In this document: positions 1 to 7,627 of the stretch, piece by piece
How the letters are laid out: every line of letters begins with the position of its first letter
Numbering within the stretch: the stretch's first letter is position 1
Source of the DNA: JBOHWJ01 sp050736615
GTDB taxonomy: Bacteria > Desulfobacterota > Binatia > Binatales > Binataceae
Direction of reading: 5' to 3'
DNA length: 17,193 bases
NCBI GenBank assembly: GCA_050736615.1
Contig: JBOHWL010000177.1
Coordinates: 1-17,193, forward strand
The notes under the pieces: generated by a model
What the model was told of the DNA's origin: nothing
Seen by the model: only the letters and a program-made list of their open reading frames with translations
The model's database searches: none
Made by a program: the position numbers and the translations under genes

Positions 1-758
1 CGCGCGACGTTTTCCATATCCACCAGCCGCGCGGCTTCCTCCTGCGTCAGGAGTTCGATAGCCTCGGGCACTTTGACCTTGCGATGGTGCGTCTTCTTGG
101 GCATGAATTGGCTGAACAGCTCCTTCATGTTCACGCCCATCTCTTCCATCCCTTGCGGGGTAAACACCTCGACCATCGGCATGGTTTGCGCAGACACCTC
201 GAGGTCGATTTCGCGACTATCGAGATAGCCGCCACGCAAAAGTTTACGCAGTTTTTCGCGGGTCTCGGCATGATTGGAATCGGCGAGCTGCAATTGGCCT
301 TCCACATCGGCCGACCGCCGCGTTTTGCCCGGCGGACTCGGGTAGAGGATATCGAGCAGGCGCTCCTCGGCCGCCTCGCGCGCCTTGACGGCGACGCGCT
401 CCCGTTCTTCCTCGCGCACCATCTTGACCGAGATTTCAACCAGGTCGCGAATCATTGATTCAACGTCGCGGCCGACATAACCGACCTCGGTGTAGCGCGA
501 AGCTTCAACCTTGATAAACGGCGCTTGCGCCAATTTCGCGAGACGGCGCGCAATTTCGGTCTTGCCGACGCCGGTAGGGCCAATCATGAGAATATTCTTG
601 GGCGCGATTTCGTCGCGCAGCTCGGGCGCGACGTTTTGCCGCCGCCATCGATTGCGCAACGCGATCGCAACCGCACGTTTGGCGTCGTGCTGTCCCACGA
701 TATAGCGGTCGAGCTCGGAAACTATCTCACGCGGTGTCATCACGTGGGGAACTGCCAT
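1..758 (-). CDS. hslU: HslU, ATPase subunit of the HslVU protease (C-terminal part beyond the window edge)
   Basis: HslU is the AAA+ unfoldase that feeds substrates into the HslV peptidase in the cytoplasm. Reading the minus strand from the ATG at 758 gives about 252 residues with no stop. It opens MAVPHVMTPREIVSELDRYI, followed by VGQHDAKRAVAIALRNRW, both typical of HslU. The Walker A motif GPTGVGKT is at residues 60-67, followed by the conserved RYTEVGYVGRDVESMIRDL segment. From about residue 110 to 240 comes the charged HslU-specific I-domain with an SAQTMPMVEVFTPQGMEEMG stretch. The reading ends at LTQEEAARLVDMENVA, just before where Walker B (FIDEID) is expected, so the ATPase site is only half visible. 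A second Met at residue 7 (MTPRE) is an alternative start. The ribosome-binding site is weak. It lies 165 bases downstream of hslV with no obvious gene between them. The family assignment is secure. Confidence 0.96.
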   Translation of the reverse strand, partial: MAVPHVMTPREIVSELDRYIVGQHDAKRAVAIALRNRWRRQNVAPELRDEIAPKNILMIGPTGVGKTEIARRLAKLAQAPFIKVEASRYTEVGYVGRDVESMIRDLVEISVKMVREEERERVAVKAREAAEERLLDILYPSPPGKTRRSADVEGQLQLADSNHAETREKLRKLLRGGYLDSREIDLEVSAQTMPMVEVFTPQGMEEMGVNMKELFSQFMPKKTHHRKVKVPEAIELLTQEEAARLVDMENVA

Positions 759-923
759 CTTCGTTATGCTTGCCGGCCAGCGCAAACAGTGGCTGGCTGT
801 ATAAACTTGACGCGCCTCGGAAGCGCGCGCGGGCGCACCTGCCAAAGCAGCATGCTCAAATCAACTGACGTACTCGGCTTCACCATTCCAGCCTAATCCC
901 ATTCTGCGGCGCTGGCGACGTTC

Positions 924-1478
924 CTACAATTCCTCGATGACGAATTCATCGTTGGTGTAGACGCAAATCTCGGAGGCGATTTTCATCGCGTCTTCGGCGA
1001 TCTGGCGCGCGCTCAAATCCTTCCCATAACGTGCCAGCGCGCGCGCCGCGGCCAAGGCGTAATTACCGCCCGCGCCGATCGCCACCAGACCGTCGTCCGG
1101 CTCGAGCACGTCGCCGGCACCCGAGATCAACAGCGAGCTTTCCACATCCGCCACCACCATCATGGCTTCCAGCCGCCGCAGCACGCGGTCGCTGCGCCAG
1201 TCCTTGGCCATCTCGACCGCCGCCCGCCGCAATACGCCGCCGAATTCCTGCAGCTTGCTCTCGAATTTATCGAATAGCGTCAAAGCGTCGGCGGTGGAAC
1301 CGGCAAATCCCGACAGCACGCTGTCGTTGTACAGACGGCGCACTTTGCGCGCCCGGTGCTTCATGATGGCCGCACCCATGGTTACCTGGCCATCACCCGC
1401 CATCACGACTTTACCGTTATGCCGCACGCCCAGAATGGTGGTCGAGCGGACTTTCAATTCAGGCTCGGGGGTGGGCAC
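924..1478 (-). CDS. hslV: HslV, threonine peptidase subunit of HslVU
   Basis: HslV forms the double-hexameric proteolytic core paired with HslU. I chose the GTG at 1478, preceded 8 bases upstream by AGAGGT, giving 184 residues (usual length 174-182). A longer reading from 1547 adds 23 residues unlike the family and lies inside xerC. The N-terminus is MPTPEPELKVRS followed by TTILGVRHNG, so the catalytic threonine would be residue 13 after removal of a 12-residue leader. Further family blocks are AGDGQVT, RKVRRLYNDSVLSGFAGSTA, AKDWRSDRVLRRLEAMM, GAGGNYALAAARALA and the C-terminal CVYTNDEFVIEEL. The gene overlaps the end of xerC by 20 bases, so the two are probably co-transcribed and translationally coupled. 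A TTG at 1457, just after the xerC stop, is a weaker alternative start. Confidence 0.96.
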   Translation of the reverse strand: MPTPEPELKVRSTTILGVRHNGKVVMAGDGQVTMGAAIMKHRARKVRRLYNDSVLSGFAGSTADALTLFDKFESKLQEFGGVLRRAAVEMAKDWRSDRVLRRLEAMMVVADVESSLLISGAGDVLEPDDGLVAIGAGGNYALAAARALARYGKDLSARQIAEDAMKIASEICVYTNDEFVIEEL

Positions 1479-2358
1479 GGCGATATACCTCTTTGAGATG
1501 CTTGATGCTGACGTGGGTGTAACGCTGCGTGGTGGCGAGACTGGCATGCCCTAGCATCTCCTGGATCGAGCGCAAATCCGCGCCCGCGTTCAGCAAATGG
1601 GTGGCGAAACAATGGCGCAGGCCGTGCGGGGTCAAGGGCGTGGCAAGCGCCGCGTCGGCGAGCCGCCGCTCGACGATTTTTTCCACCGATCGCGTGCTCA
1701 GCCGCGTGCCGCGAGGATTCACCATCACGGGACCGTCAATCTCCCACGCCACCGGCATCGCCGCGCGCCAGGCCTTAAGCGCGTCCAGCGCGGGCTCGCC
1801 GATCGGCACCAGCCGGTCTTTGTTGCCCTTGCCCGACCGAACCATCAGCATACCCAGCTCGAAATCAATATCGCGCCAGTCGAGCGCAATCAGTTCACTC
1901 ACGCGCAGGCCGCTGGAATAGAGCACTTCCAGGATCGCGCGGTCGCGCGGGACCGCCGGACCATGCCGATCCCCGTCGCTTTCAACCAGCTTGCGCGTGT
2001 CCTTTTCATGCAGGATCGAGGGCAGCCGCCGTTCCAGCTTGGGCGAGCGCATCGTACGCGCCGGATTGACTCCGGTGGTGGTTTCGCGCCAGCGGAAATA
2101 GGCCTTGATCGCGAACAGGCGGCGCTGAACCGTCGCCCGGCTGGCGTGCTTCATCATTTCCGCCAGGTAATCGCGAATCTCACCGGTGCCGATCAAGTCT
2201 GGCATCACCTCGTTGTCCGCGCCGCACACCTCGCCGCCATGGCGCAACAGGAACTGACGGAAATCCTCAAGGTCGCGCCGATAAGCCGCAACGGTATGCT
2301 TCGAAGCGCGTGCCGCCTTGCTCAAAGCCTCCACGAATGACTCAATCTCCCCGACCAT
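1459..2358 (-). CDS. xerC: XerC-type tyrosine recombinase
   Basis: Xer recombinases resolve chromosome dimers at dif sites together with a partner recombinase and FtsK. The protein is 299 residues from the ATG at 2358; a TTG at 2364 would add two residues. Numbering from that TTG, the N-terminal SAM-like DNA-binding domain covers about 1-100 and the catalytic domain follows. The catalytic set is complete: Arg154 in SSGLRVSEL, Lys179 in SGKGNKDRLVP, His247 and Arg250 in TPHGLRHCFATHLLNAG, His273 in MLGHASL, and the nucleophile Tyr282 in TTQRYTHVS. XerC is preferred over XerD because of the neighbours: xerC-hslV-hslU is the order of codV-codW-codX in Bacillus. The gene is divergent from the 92-residue cysteine-rich protein, with a shared 100-base intergenic region. 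Confidence 0.94.
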   Translation of the reverse strand: MVGEIESFVEALSKAARASKHTVAAYRRDLEDFRQFLLRHGGEVCGADNEVMPDLIGTGEIRDYLAEMMKHASRATVQRRLFAIKAYFRWRETTTGVNPARTMRSPKLERRLPSILHEKDTRKLVESDGDRHGPAVPRDRAILEVLYSSGLRVSELIALDWRDIDFELGMLMVRSGKGNKDRLVPIGEPALDALKAWRAAMPVAWEIDGPVMVNPRGTRLSTRSVEKIVERRLADAALATPLTPHGLRHCFATHLLNAGADLRSIQEMLGHASLATTQRYTHVSIKHLKEVYRRAHPRA

Positions 2359-2458
2359 CGCCAACCCCGCCGTCCAGAGTTATGCTATCAAGTGATTATT
2401 CGGGGTAAAAGCACGTCACCATTGTGCGGAGGCGTGCGAAGCCCTCGGGAAGGTTAAA

Positions 2459-2737
2459 GTGATCGTGTATTGCTGGCATTGCGGACGCCAAACCGAAATC
2501 AAGGAGCGAGTGGGATTTCGCGACCATTGCCAGTGCGAATTGCCGCTCCATGTCTGCCGCAATTGCCGCTTCTATGATCCCGGCTATCATAATCAGTGCC
2601 GTGAAACCCAAGCCGAACGCGTGGTGGACAAGGAGCGCGCCAATTTTTGCGACTATTTTTCACCCTCCGCGGTGAAACCGCAGCCTCAAGTGAACGCCGC
2701 GCGGGCCAAATTTGATACCCTTTTTAAGAAAAAATGA
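2459..2737 (+). CDS. Small cysteine-rich, probably metal-binding protein of unknown function
   Basis: A 92-residue protein from a GTG at 2459, with GGAAGG five bases upstream. It has eight cysteines and little hydrophobic sequence: C5-x2-C8 (YCWHCGRQ), C24-x-C26 (DHCQCE), C33-x2-C36 (HVCRNCRFYD), C47 (with His44 nearby) and C64. Two four-ligand sites could be built from these, suggesting paired zinc ribbons or, less likely, an iron-sulphur cluster; that is inference. The C-terminus is a basic, flexible-looking tail ending AKFDTLFKKK. There is no signal peptide, so it is probably cytoplasmic. I do not recognise a named family. It stands alone between divergent xerC and repeat copy A, so context gives no function. 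Real-gene status rests on the start signal, the regular cysteine spacing and the absence of a competing gene. Confidence 0.8.
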   Translation: MIVYCWHCGRQTEIKERVGFRDHCQCELPLHVCRNCRFYDPGYHNQCRETQAERVVDKERANFCDYFSPSAVKPQPQVNAARAKFDTLFKKK

Positions 2738-2750
2738 CGGCTCCCTCAAG

Positions 2751-3031
2751 AACCTCCGCACAAGCGCCATTGGTCAATCTTTGAACGCAGCTCGCAGACT
2801 CGCCTGCTCGTTCCGCCTACGGCTCCACTGATGCTGAACGGAGTCTGCGACTAGCGTAGCCGCGGGCGAAGCCAGCACACCAGGCGGAGCGAAGCGGAGC
2901 CGGGCGAACGAGTCCGCGAGGCGCGTGCAGGGACCACGAGTCTGCGACGTGCGTTTATAGCGAAGGGTCCCGGGGAAAAAGCTGGCAAAAGCAAAAAGAC
3001 CCGGGATTCCTCGCTATGCTCGGAATGACAG
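2751..3031 (-). repeat. Composite intergenic repeat, copy A (inverted relative to copies B and C)
   Basis: This fills most of the 416-base gap between the cysteine-rich gene and glmU. Read on the minus strand it runs parallel to copy B (8879-9132) from the CTGTCATTCCGAG box (3031 downwards) to CGCTTGTGCGGAGGTT (2766-2751). The last ~97 bases differ from B at roughly 8 positions by eye. Copy A is about 27 bases longer, explained by a 28-base segment bounded by direct repeats CGAGTCCGCG (2909-2918) and CGAGTCTGCG (2937-2946). A second CTCGGAATGACGG box lies outside it at 3054-3066. No convincing gene or tRNA is present in the gap. Confidence 0.85.
2957..3017. other. Long hairpin inside repeat A
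   Basis: Positions 2957-2974 (ATAGCGAAGGGTCCCGGG) can pair with 3000-3017 (CCCGGGATTCCTCGCTAT) to form an 18-pair stem with one A-C mismatch and two G-U wobbles as + strand RNA. The loop is 25 bases and A-rich. No T-run follows on the + strand, so it is not a classic intrinsic terminator in that direction. Matching hairpins occur in copies B and C. Confidence 0.75.
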
Positions 3032-3153
3032 AAAAACAAAAAATTCACACACTCTCGGAATGACGGAGGGGAGGCTTTGTGGAGAGCTTCGCGAGTGGGC
3101 TTCCATCGTGGACTCTGGCGGGCAACAATCGTGACTGGCTGAAATGCCCTAAG

Positions 3154-4593
3154 ATGGAATCCGCTCTCGCCGCCATAGTGCTCGCCGCCGGCTTGGGCAC
3201 ACGCATGCGCTCCCGCCAGGCCAAGGTGCTGCATCCGATTGGCGGCGAAGCGATGCTGGCGCGCGGCCTGCGCGCGATCGCGGTGCTGAAGCCAAACCCG
3301 CTCGTGGTTGTATGCGGCCATCAGGCGGAGTTGGTCGAAGCCGCGGCTCGGCGCGCTATTCCCCTTAAACTCGAATTCGCACTCCAATCCGACCAGCGCG
3401 GCACCGGCGACGCGGCGCGCCGAGGCCTGAAGGCGCTGGCCGCCGACTTCAACGGCGACGTGCTGATTGCGTACGGTGATATGCCGGCGTTGCGCGCGGC
3501 GACGCTGCGCGCTTTTTTCACCGCGCATCGGAATTGCGGCGCGACGCTCTCGTTTATCAGCGTGAAAACCGCCGCGGCCTCCTCCTACGGCCGCGTCGTG
3601 CGCGACGCGGCGGGACGGGTCAGCGCGATCGTGGAGGCGCGTGACGCCAGCCCGCGCGAACTGGCCATCGACGAAGTCAATACCGGGGTCTATCTGGCGC
3701 GCGCGGCTTTCCTGCGCCGGGCGCTCGACGAGATTCGTCCCGATAATGCGCAGGGCGAATTTTACTTGACCGACATTGCGGCCATCGCGCGCCGCCGCGG
3801 CGATAAGCTCAACGCCTGGCTGGCGCACGACGAAACCGAATTTGCCGGTATCAACTCACGCGAGGAATTGGCCCGGATGGAAGCTCAAGTCCGTAATCAG
3901 GTTAACCGGCGTTTGATGGATTCAGGGGTGACGCTGGTCGATCCCGCCACCGCCTATATCGGCGAGGAAGTCGAAATCGGCCGCGACAGCCTCATCGGTC
4001 CTAACGTGCAGATCAGCGGCCGCAGCCGGATCGGCGCGGAAGTCGTGATCGAGGGTACGGCGTGGCTGCGCGACGTCGTGATTGGCGACCATTCGCATCT
4101 CAAACTTGGCGTGCGCGCCGAACAATGCGTCATTGGCGCGCACTGCGAAATCGGACCATTCGCCAATTTGCGCGAGGGCACTGAGCTCGAGGGCCATAAT
4201 CGTATCGGGAATTTCGTCGAGACCAAAAAAGCCCGCGTCGGCCGCGGCAGCAAGGCGAGCCATCTGAGCTATCTGGGCGACGCCGTGATCGGTGACGAAA
4301 CCAACATCGGATGCGGCGTTATCACCGTCAACTATGACGGCTATGACAAACACACGACCGTGATTGGCGACCGTTGCATGGTCGGCTGCGATACCCAGCT
4401 AATCGCGCCGGTGCAGGTCGGCAGCGACGTTTACGTCGCCTCCGGCACCACCATCGTGCGCGACGTGCCTGACGGCGCTTTGGTGGTCTCAGACCATCCG
4501 CAGCGTGAAAAGCCCGGATGGACGGCGCGCTGGCATAAACGCCATGAGCATCATCCCAAAGCGCGCGGCAATTCCCACGAACCCGAAGACTGA
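3154..4593 (+). CDS. glmU: GlmU, bifunctional glucosamine-1-phosphate acetyltransferase / GlcNAc-1-phosphate uridyltransferase
   Basis: GlmU makes UDP-GlcNAc: the C-terminal domain acetylates glucosamine-1-phosphate from acetyl-CoA and the N-terminal domain adds UMP from UTP. The chosen ATG gives 479 residues (usual 450-470). The pyrophosphorylase domain has LAAGLGTRM at 10-18, RGTGDA at 82-87, YGDMP at 107-111 (metal-binding Asp109) and NTGVY at 176-180. From about 265 comes a left-handed beta helix with hexapeptide repeats (IGPNVQISG, IGAEVVIEG, IGPFANL). The probable catalytic base is His370 in KASHLSYLGDA, followed by NYDGYDKH. The tail after 455 is basic and histidine-rich (HKRHEHH). An in-frame GTG at 3079 with a better ribosome-binding site would add 25 residues unlike the family; see findings. 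It lies 59 bases upstream of glmS, probably in one operon. Confidence 0.97.
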   Translation: MESALAAIVLAAGLGTRMRSRQAKVLHPIGGEAMLARGLRAIAVLKPNPLVVVCGHQAELVEAAARRAIPLKLEFALQSDQRGTGDAARRGLKALAADFNGDVLIAYGDMPALRAATLRAFFTAHRNCGATLSFISVKTAAASSYGRVVRDAAGRVSAIVEARDASPRELAIDEVNTGVYLARAAFLRRALDEIRPDNAQGEFYLTDIAAIARRRGDKLNAWLAHDETEFAGINSREELARMEAQVRNQVNRRLMDSGVTLVDPATAYIGEEVEIGRDSLIGPNVQISGRSRIGAEVVIEGTAWLRDVVIGDHSHLKLGVRAEQCVIGAHCEIGPFANLREGTELEGHNRIGNFVETKKARVGRGSKASHLSYLGDAVIGDETNIGCGVITVNYDGYDKHTTVIGDRCMVGCDTQLIAPVQVGSDVYVASGTTIVRDVPDGALVVSDHPQREKPGWTARWHKRHEHHPKARGNSHEPED

Positions 4594-4652
4594 GAAGCGC
4601 CCGCATCAGCGGGGGCGGCGGACATTCCAATTGGGGAGGAACTGGACCATCG

Positions 4653-6485
4653 ATGTGCGGGATAATCGGCTACGTCGGCGCGCGTGACGCGTCGCCGATC
4701 CTGTTGGGCGGCTTACGCCGGCTCGAATATCGCGGCTACGACTCCGCCGGCCTCGCCACCCTGGCCAACGGCGGCCATCTGGAAATTCGCCGCGCCGTGG
4801 GCAAACTCGACAATCTCTGCCGGCTGCTGGAGCAGTCGCCGCTCGACGGCCACATCGGCATCGGCCATACGCGCTGGGCCACTCACGGGCGGCCCTCCGA
4901 AGGCAACGCTCATCCGCATCAGGCCGGTCCGGTCGCGGTGATTCACAACGGGATTATCGAGAACTACGTCGAGCTGCGCACGGCTTTGCTCGCGCGCGGG
5001 CATCGGCTGCGCTCGGAAACCGACACCGAGTTGGTTTCTCATTTGCTCGAGGAGCAGCTCAAGCGCGGCCTCGGCTTGAGCGAAGCGGTGCGCGCGGTGG
5101 TGCACGAGTTGCGCGGCTCGTTTTCGATTGTCGCGATGTCGGAGACCGACGCCGGCAAGCTGGTTTGCGCCAAAACCGCGACGCCCCTGGTGCTGGGCTT
5201 TGGCGAGGGCGAGAATTTTGTCGCCTCCGATATCCCCGCGATCCTCGAACATACGCGTCGCGCACTGGTGATGGAGGATGGCGAAATCGCGGAAATCAGC
5301 GCCGGCGCGATTCGCCTGATGACCTTCGAGGGCGTGCCGGTCGAGCGTCCACCGCGCCAGATCGAATGGGACGCGGTGGCCGCGACTAAGGGCGGCTATC
5401 AGCATTATCTGCGCAAAGAAATCGCTGAGCAGCCACGCGCCTGGATTGACACCATGAGCGAGCGCGCCAGCCTGGGCGCGGGGGAAGTCAACTTCGAAAC
5501 CGAACTGCTGCCCGCCGCCGGCGCGGGCTCAATCACGCGAGTCGTGGCGGTTAGCGCGGGGGCTTCATGGATTTCGTCGCTGATTGGCAAGTTCATGATC
5601 GAGGAGTTGTGCGGCATTCCGGCCGAAGTCGACTACTCGGCCGAGTTTCGCTACCGCAATCCCGCCATCGACGCGCATACGTTGATGATCGCGGTGTCGC
5701 AATCGGGGGAAACCGCCGACACGTTGGCCGCAATGGAAGAAGGGCGGCGGCGCGGCGCTCATCTGATTGCGCTGACCAACACGCTCGACTCTTCGATAGC
5801 ACGCAAAGCCAACGCGCAGTTATATACGCGCTGCGGTCCTGAGATCAGCGTCACCACCACCAAATGTTTCCTGACGCAAATCGAGGCGTTTTATCTGTTC
5901 GCGATCCATCTGGCCGCCCGGCTCGGCCGCCTGGATGCCGCCCGGACCGAGGAACTTTTGCGGCCCGCCTTTGCGATCCCGCAGCAAATCGAGTCGATTT
6001 TTTCGCGCGAACGGCAGATCGAAAAGATTGCGCGCAAATATGGCAAGGCGCGCGATTTCCTCTACCTGAGCCGCGGCATTAATTATCCGGTCGCGCTCGA
6101 AGGCGCGCTCAAGCTCAAGGAGATTTCTTACATCCACGCCGAAGGCTATTCAGCCGGCGAGATGAAGCATGGACCGATCGCACTTATCGATGAAGAGATG
6201 CCGGTGGTGGTGATCATTCCCAACGACAACGTTTACGATAAAACCCTGTCGAATTTGAAGGAAGTCGAATCACGCAACGGCCGCATCATCGCCGTCACCG
6301 ACCATCGCACGCCGGAGCTTGAAGAGGTCGCCTGGGAAATTATCGAAGTGCCCGGCACCAATCGCATGCTGACGCCGGTGCTGACCACGGTGCCACTGCA
6401 ATTGCTCGCCTATCATATCGCGGTCTATCGCGGCACCGACGTCGACCAGCCGCGCAATTTGGCAAAATCAGTGACCGTGGAATAG
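4653..6485 (+). CDS. glmS: GlmS, glutamine:fructose-6-phosphate aminotransferase (isomerising)
   Basis: GlmS makes glucosamine-6-phosphate from fructose-6-phosphate and glutamine, the committing step to amino sugars. Length is 610 residues, normal for the family. The N-terminal class II amidotransferase domain starts MCGIIGYVG, with Cys2 as nucleophile after Met removal, then LEYRGYDSAG (24-33), HTRWATHG (72-79), HNGIIENY (98-105) and SETDTE (121-126). Two SIS sugar-isomerase domains follow, with SQSGETADT at 349-357. Isomerase residues by analogy with E. coli are Glu490 in LKLKEISY, His506 in EMKHGPIALID and Lys605 in the C-terminal end LAKSVTVE, which matches the E. coli ending. A GGGGAGG lies 13 bases before the ATG, rather far. 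I saw no glmS ribozyme-like leader in the 59-base gap. The gene is convergent with pyrE, with only 7 bases between the stops. Confidence 0.98.
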   Translation: MCGIIGYVGARDASPILLGGLRRLEYRGYDSAGLATLANGGHLEIRRAVGKLDNLCRLLEQSPLDGHIGIGHTRWATHGRPSEGNAHPHQAGPVAVIHNGIIENYVELRTALLARGHRLRSETDTELVSHLLEEQLKRGLGLSEAVRAVVHELRGSFSIVAMSETDAGKLVCAKTATPLVLGFGEGENFVASDIPAILEHTRRALVMEDGEIAEISAGAIRLMTFEGVPVERPPRQIEWDAVAATKGGYQHYLRKEIAEQPRAWIDTMSERASLGAGEVNFETELLPAAGAGSITRVVAVSAGASWISSLIGKFMIEELCGIPAEVDYSAEFRYRNPAIDAHTLMIAVSQSGETADTLAAMEEGRRRGAHLIALTNTLDSSIARKANAQLYTRCGPEISVTTTKCFLTQIEAFYLFAIHLAARLGRLDAARTEELLRPAFAIPQQIESIFSRERQIEKIARKYGKARDFLYLSRGINYPVALEGALKLKEISYIHAEGYSAGEMKHGPIALIDEEMPVVVIIPNDNVYDKTLSNLKEVESRNGRIIAVTDHRTPELEEVAWEIIEVPGTNRMLTPVLTTVPLQLLAYHIAVYRGTDVDQPRNLAKSVTVE

Positions 6486-6492
6486 CGCGTCA

Positions 6493-7092
6493 CTACTCGG
6501 ACCGAACAGTCGCTGGCTCGCGGACGGCGGCCGCCGCGTTGATCAAATCGGGCAGGGTGAACAGGCTGGCGCACGAGACCCCGTGGGCTTCGATATTGGC
6601 TTTGCCCCGGTCTTCTTGGCGATCGACCAGCACCATCACGTGAGTGACGTTCAACCCGGCCTGCCGCGCGCGCTCGAGCGCGTCGATGGTGGACTTGCCG
6701 CTGGTGATGACGTCATCGACGATAAGCGTCCGATCCCCGGCCTTCGCGTCACCCGCCAGCATTTTACCCACGCCATGGTCCTTGGCTTCCTTTCTCACCA
6801 CGAAAACCCGCACGGATGCGCCAGTGCGCTGATAAATCGCGTCCGAGACGGCGGTGGCAATCGGATAGGCGCCGATTTCCAAGCCACCAATCGCATCGAA
6901 TTGCCGTCCTTTGATTTGTTCGAAGATGAGCTTACCCAGCAGTGCCCTCGCTTCCGGATAGGATAGCGCCTGTTTACAATCCACGTAGTAGCGGCTCAAG
7001 CGGCCCGAGGCCAGGCGAAATACCGGCTCTGGCGCGGCTTTAAAAGAGGTCCCGCGGATAATCTCGAGGAAGCGGCTCCATTCGCCCTCCAT
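6493..7092 (-). CDS. pyrE: PyrE, orotate phosphoribosyltransferase
   Basis: PyrE joins orotate to PRPP to give OMP in de novo pyrimidine synthesis. It is 199 residues from an ATG preceded by GGGAGG five bases upstream. The N-terminal part (FRLASGRLSRYYVDCKQAL, 25-43) is the usual substrate-contacting region. The mobile catalytic loop VRKEAKDHGVGK is at 99-110 and the type I PRPP-binding loop LIVDDVITSGKS at 123-134. The protein ends in an ordinary alpha/beta segment with no truncation. It lies 27 bases downstream of fur on the same strand, so the two probably share a transcript, and it is convergent with glmS. Confusion with other PRTases such as Apt or Hpt is unlikely because of the KDHG loop. 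Confidence 0.96.
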   Translation of the reverse strand: MEGEWSRFLEIIRGTSFKAAPEPVFRLASGRLSRYYVDCKQALSYPEARALLGKLIFEQIKGRQFDAIGGLEIGAYPIATAVSDAIYQRTGASVRVFVVRKEAKDHGVGKMLAGDAKAGDRTLIVDDVITSGKSTIDALERARQAGLNVTHVMVLVDRQEDRGKANIEAHGVSCASLFTLPDLINAAAAVREPATVRSE

Positions 7093-7119
7093 CTCATCCT
7101 CCCATCGCCAGAAAATGGT

Positions 7120-7617
7120 TCACGCCCGGGTGCGGCACTCGGGGCAAAGTCCGTACAGCTCCATCTTGTGCCGTGTCAAGATTACGCCGAGCTTACGGGC
7201 CACACCTTCCTGCATACGCTCGATCGCGTCGTCTTCGAACTCGATAATGCGGCCGCAGTTCTCACAGATGAAATGATCATGATGATGGCCGCCCGCCACC
7301 TCGTAGCGCGCCTGTCCCTCGTCGAAATGGCGTTCGGAAAGGAGCGCGCAATCCTTCAGCAATTTGAGCGTGCGATAGATCGTCGCGTAGCCGACGTGCG
7401 GATTGATCTTCTTGACCTCGGTGTAGAGTTCCTCGGCGCTAATATGCCGCCCCAGGGCAAAAAATACGCGTGCGATATCGTCGCGCGGCGCGGTGGATTT
7501 GAGCCCATGCTCGCGCAACCGTACGTGGAACAGGTCCAGCCGTTGCGCGGCCCTGCCCTGGCTCTGACGCTCGACGCCGGGCCCGCCCGCTTCCGTGCTC
7601 GTTTCAGCACGCGCCAT
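7120..7617 (-). CDS. fur: Fur-family metal-dependent transcriptional repressor
   Basis: Fur proteins are dimeric regulators that bind DNA when loaded with metal. The chosen ATG at 7617 gives 165 residues; an in-frame extension to 7797 would run through the upstream gene and looks unrelated. A 25-residue polar N-terminal tail precedes the winged helix (DLFHVRLREHGLKSTAPRDD, 28-47; recognition helix GYATIYRTLKLLKD, 76-89). The regulatory metal site is HHHDHFIC (111-118). CENC is at 118-121 and CPEC at 158-161, giving the four-cysteine structural zinc site. GRIIEFEDDAIERMQ fits Fur more than Zur or Nur, but the metal cannot be fixed from sequence; PerR-like function is possible. There is no clear ribosome-binding site. 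The start lies 10 bases after the stop of the 97-residue gene, suggesting coupling. I saw no obvious Fur box nearby. Confidence 0.9.
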   Translation of the reverse strand: MARAETSTEAGGPGVERQSQGRAAQRLDLFHVRLREHGLKSTAPRDDIARVFFALGRHISAEELYTEVKKINPHVGYATIYRTLKLLKDCALLSERHFDEGQARYEVAGGHHHDHFICENCGRIIEFEDDAIERMQEGVARKLGVILTRHKMELYGLCPECRTRA

Positions 7618-7627
7618 AAGAATTGTT

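Noticed and set aside
759..923. Extra gene or promoter between hslV and hslU
   Set aside because: A TATACA box is present on the minus strand but no acceptable -35 box precedes it, and no open frame with a start signal was found in these 165 bases.
2396..2611. 71-codon minus-strand frame over the cysteine-rich gene
   Set aside because: It is the antisense shadow of the plus-strand gene, which has a good start signal and regular cysteine spacing.
2738..3153. CRISPR array or tRNA in the repeat-rich gap
   Set aside because: The short repeats are not regularly spaced and the spacers are not unique sequences; no cloverleaf or CCA end could be found.
2851..3828. 325-codon open frame on the minus strand across repeat A and the start of glmU
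   Set aside because: It is antisense to the well-supported glmU frame, has a low-complexity Arg/Ala-rich composition and matches no family; it is a by-product of GC-rich codon use.
4594..4652. glmS ribozyme or riboswitch before glmS
   Set aside because: The gap is only 59 bases and shows one imperfect GC hairpin (4598-4617), far too short for the glmS ribozyme core.
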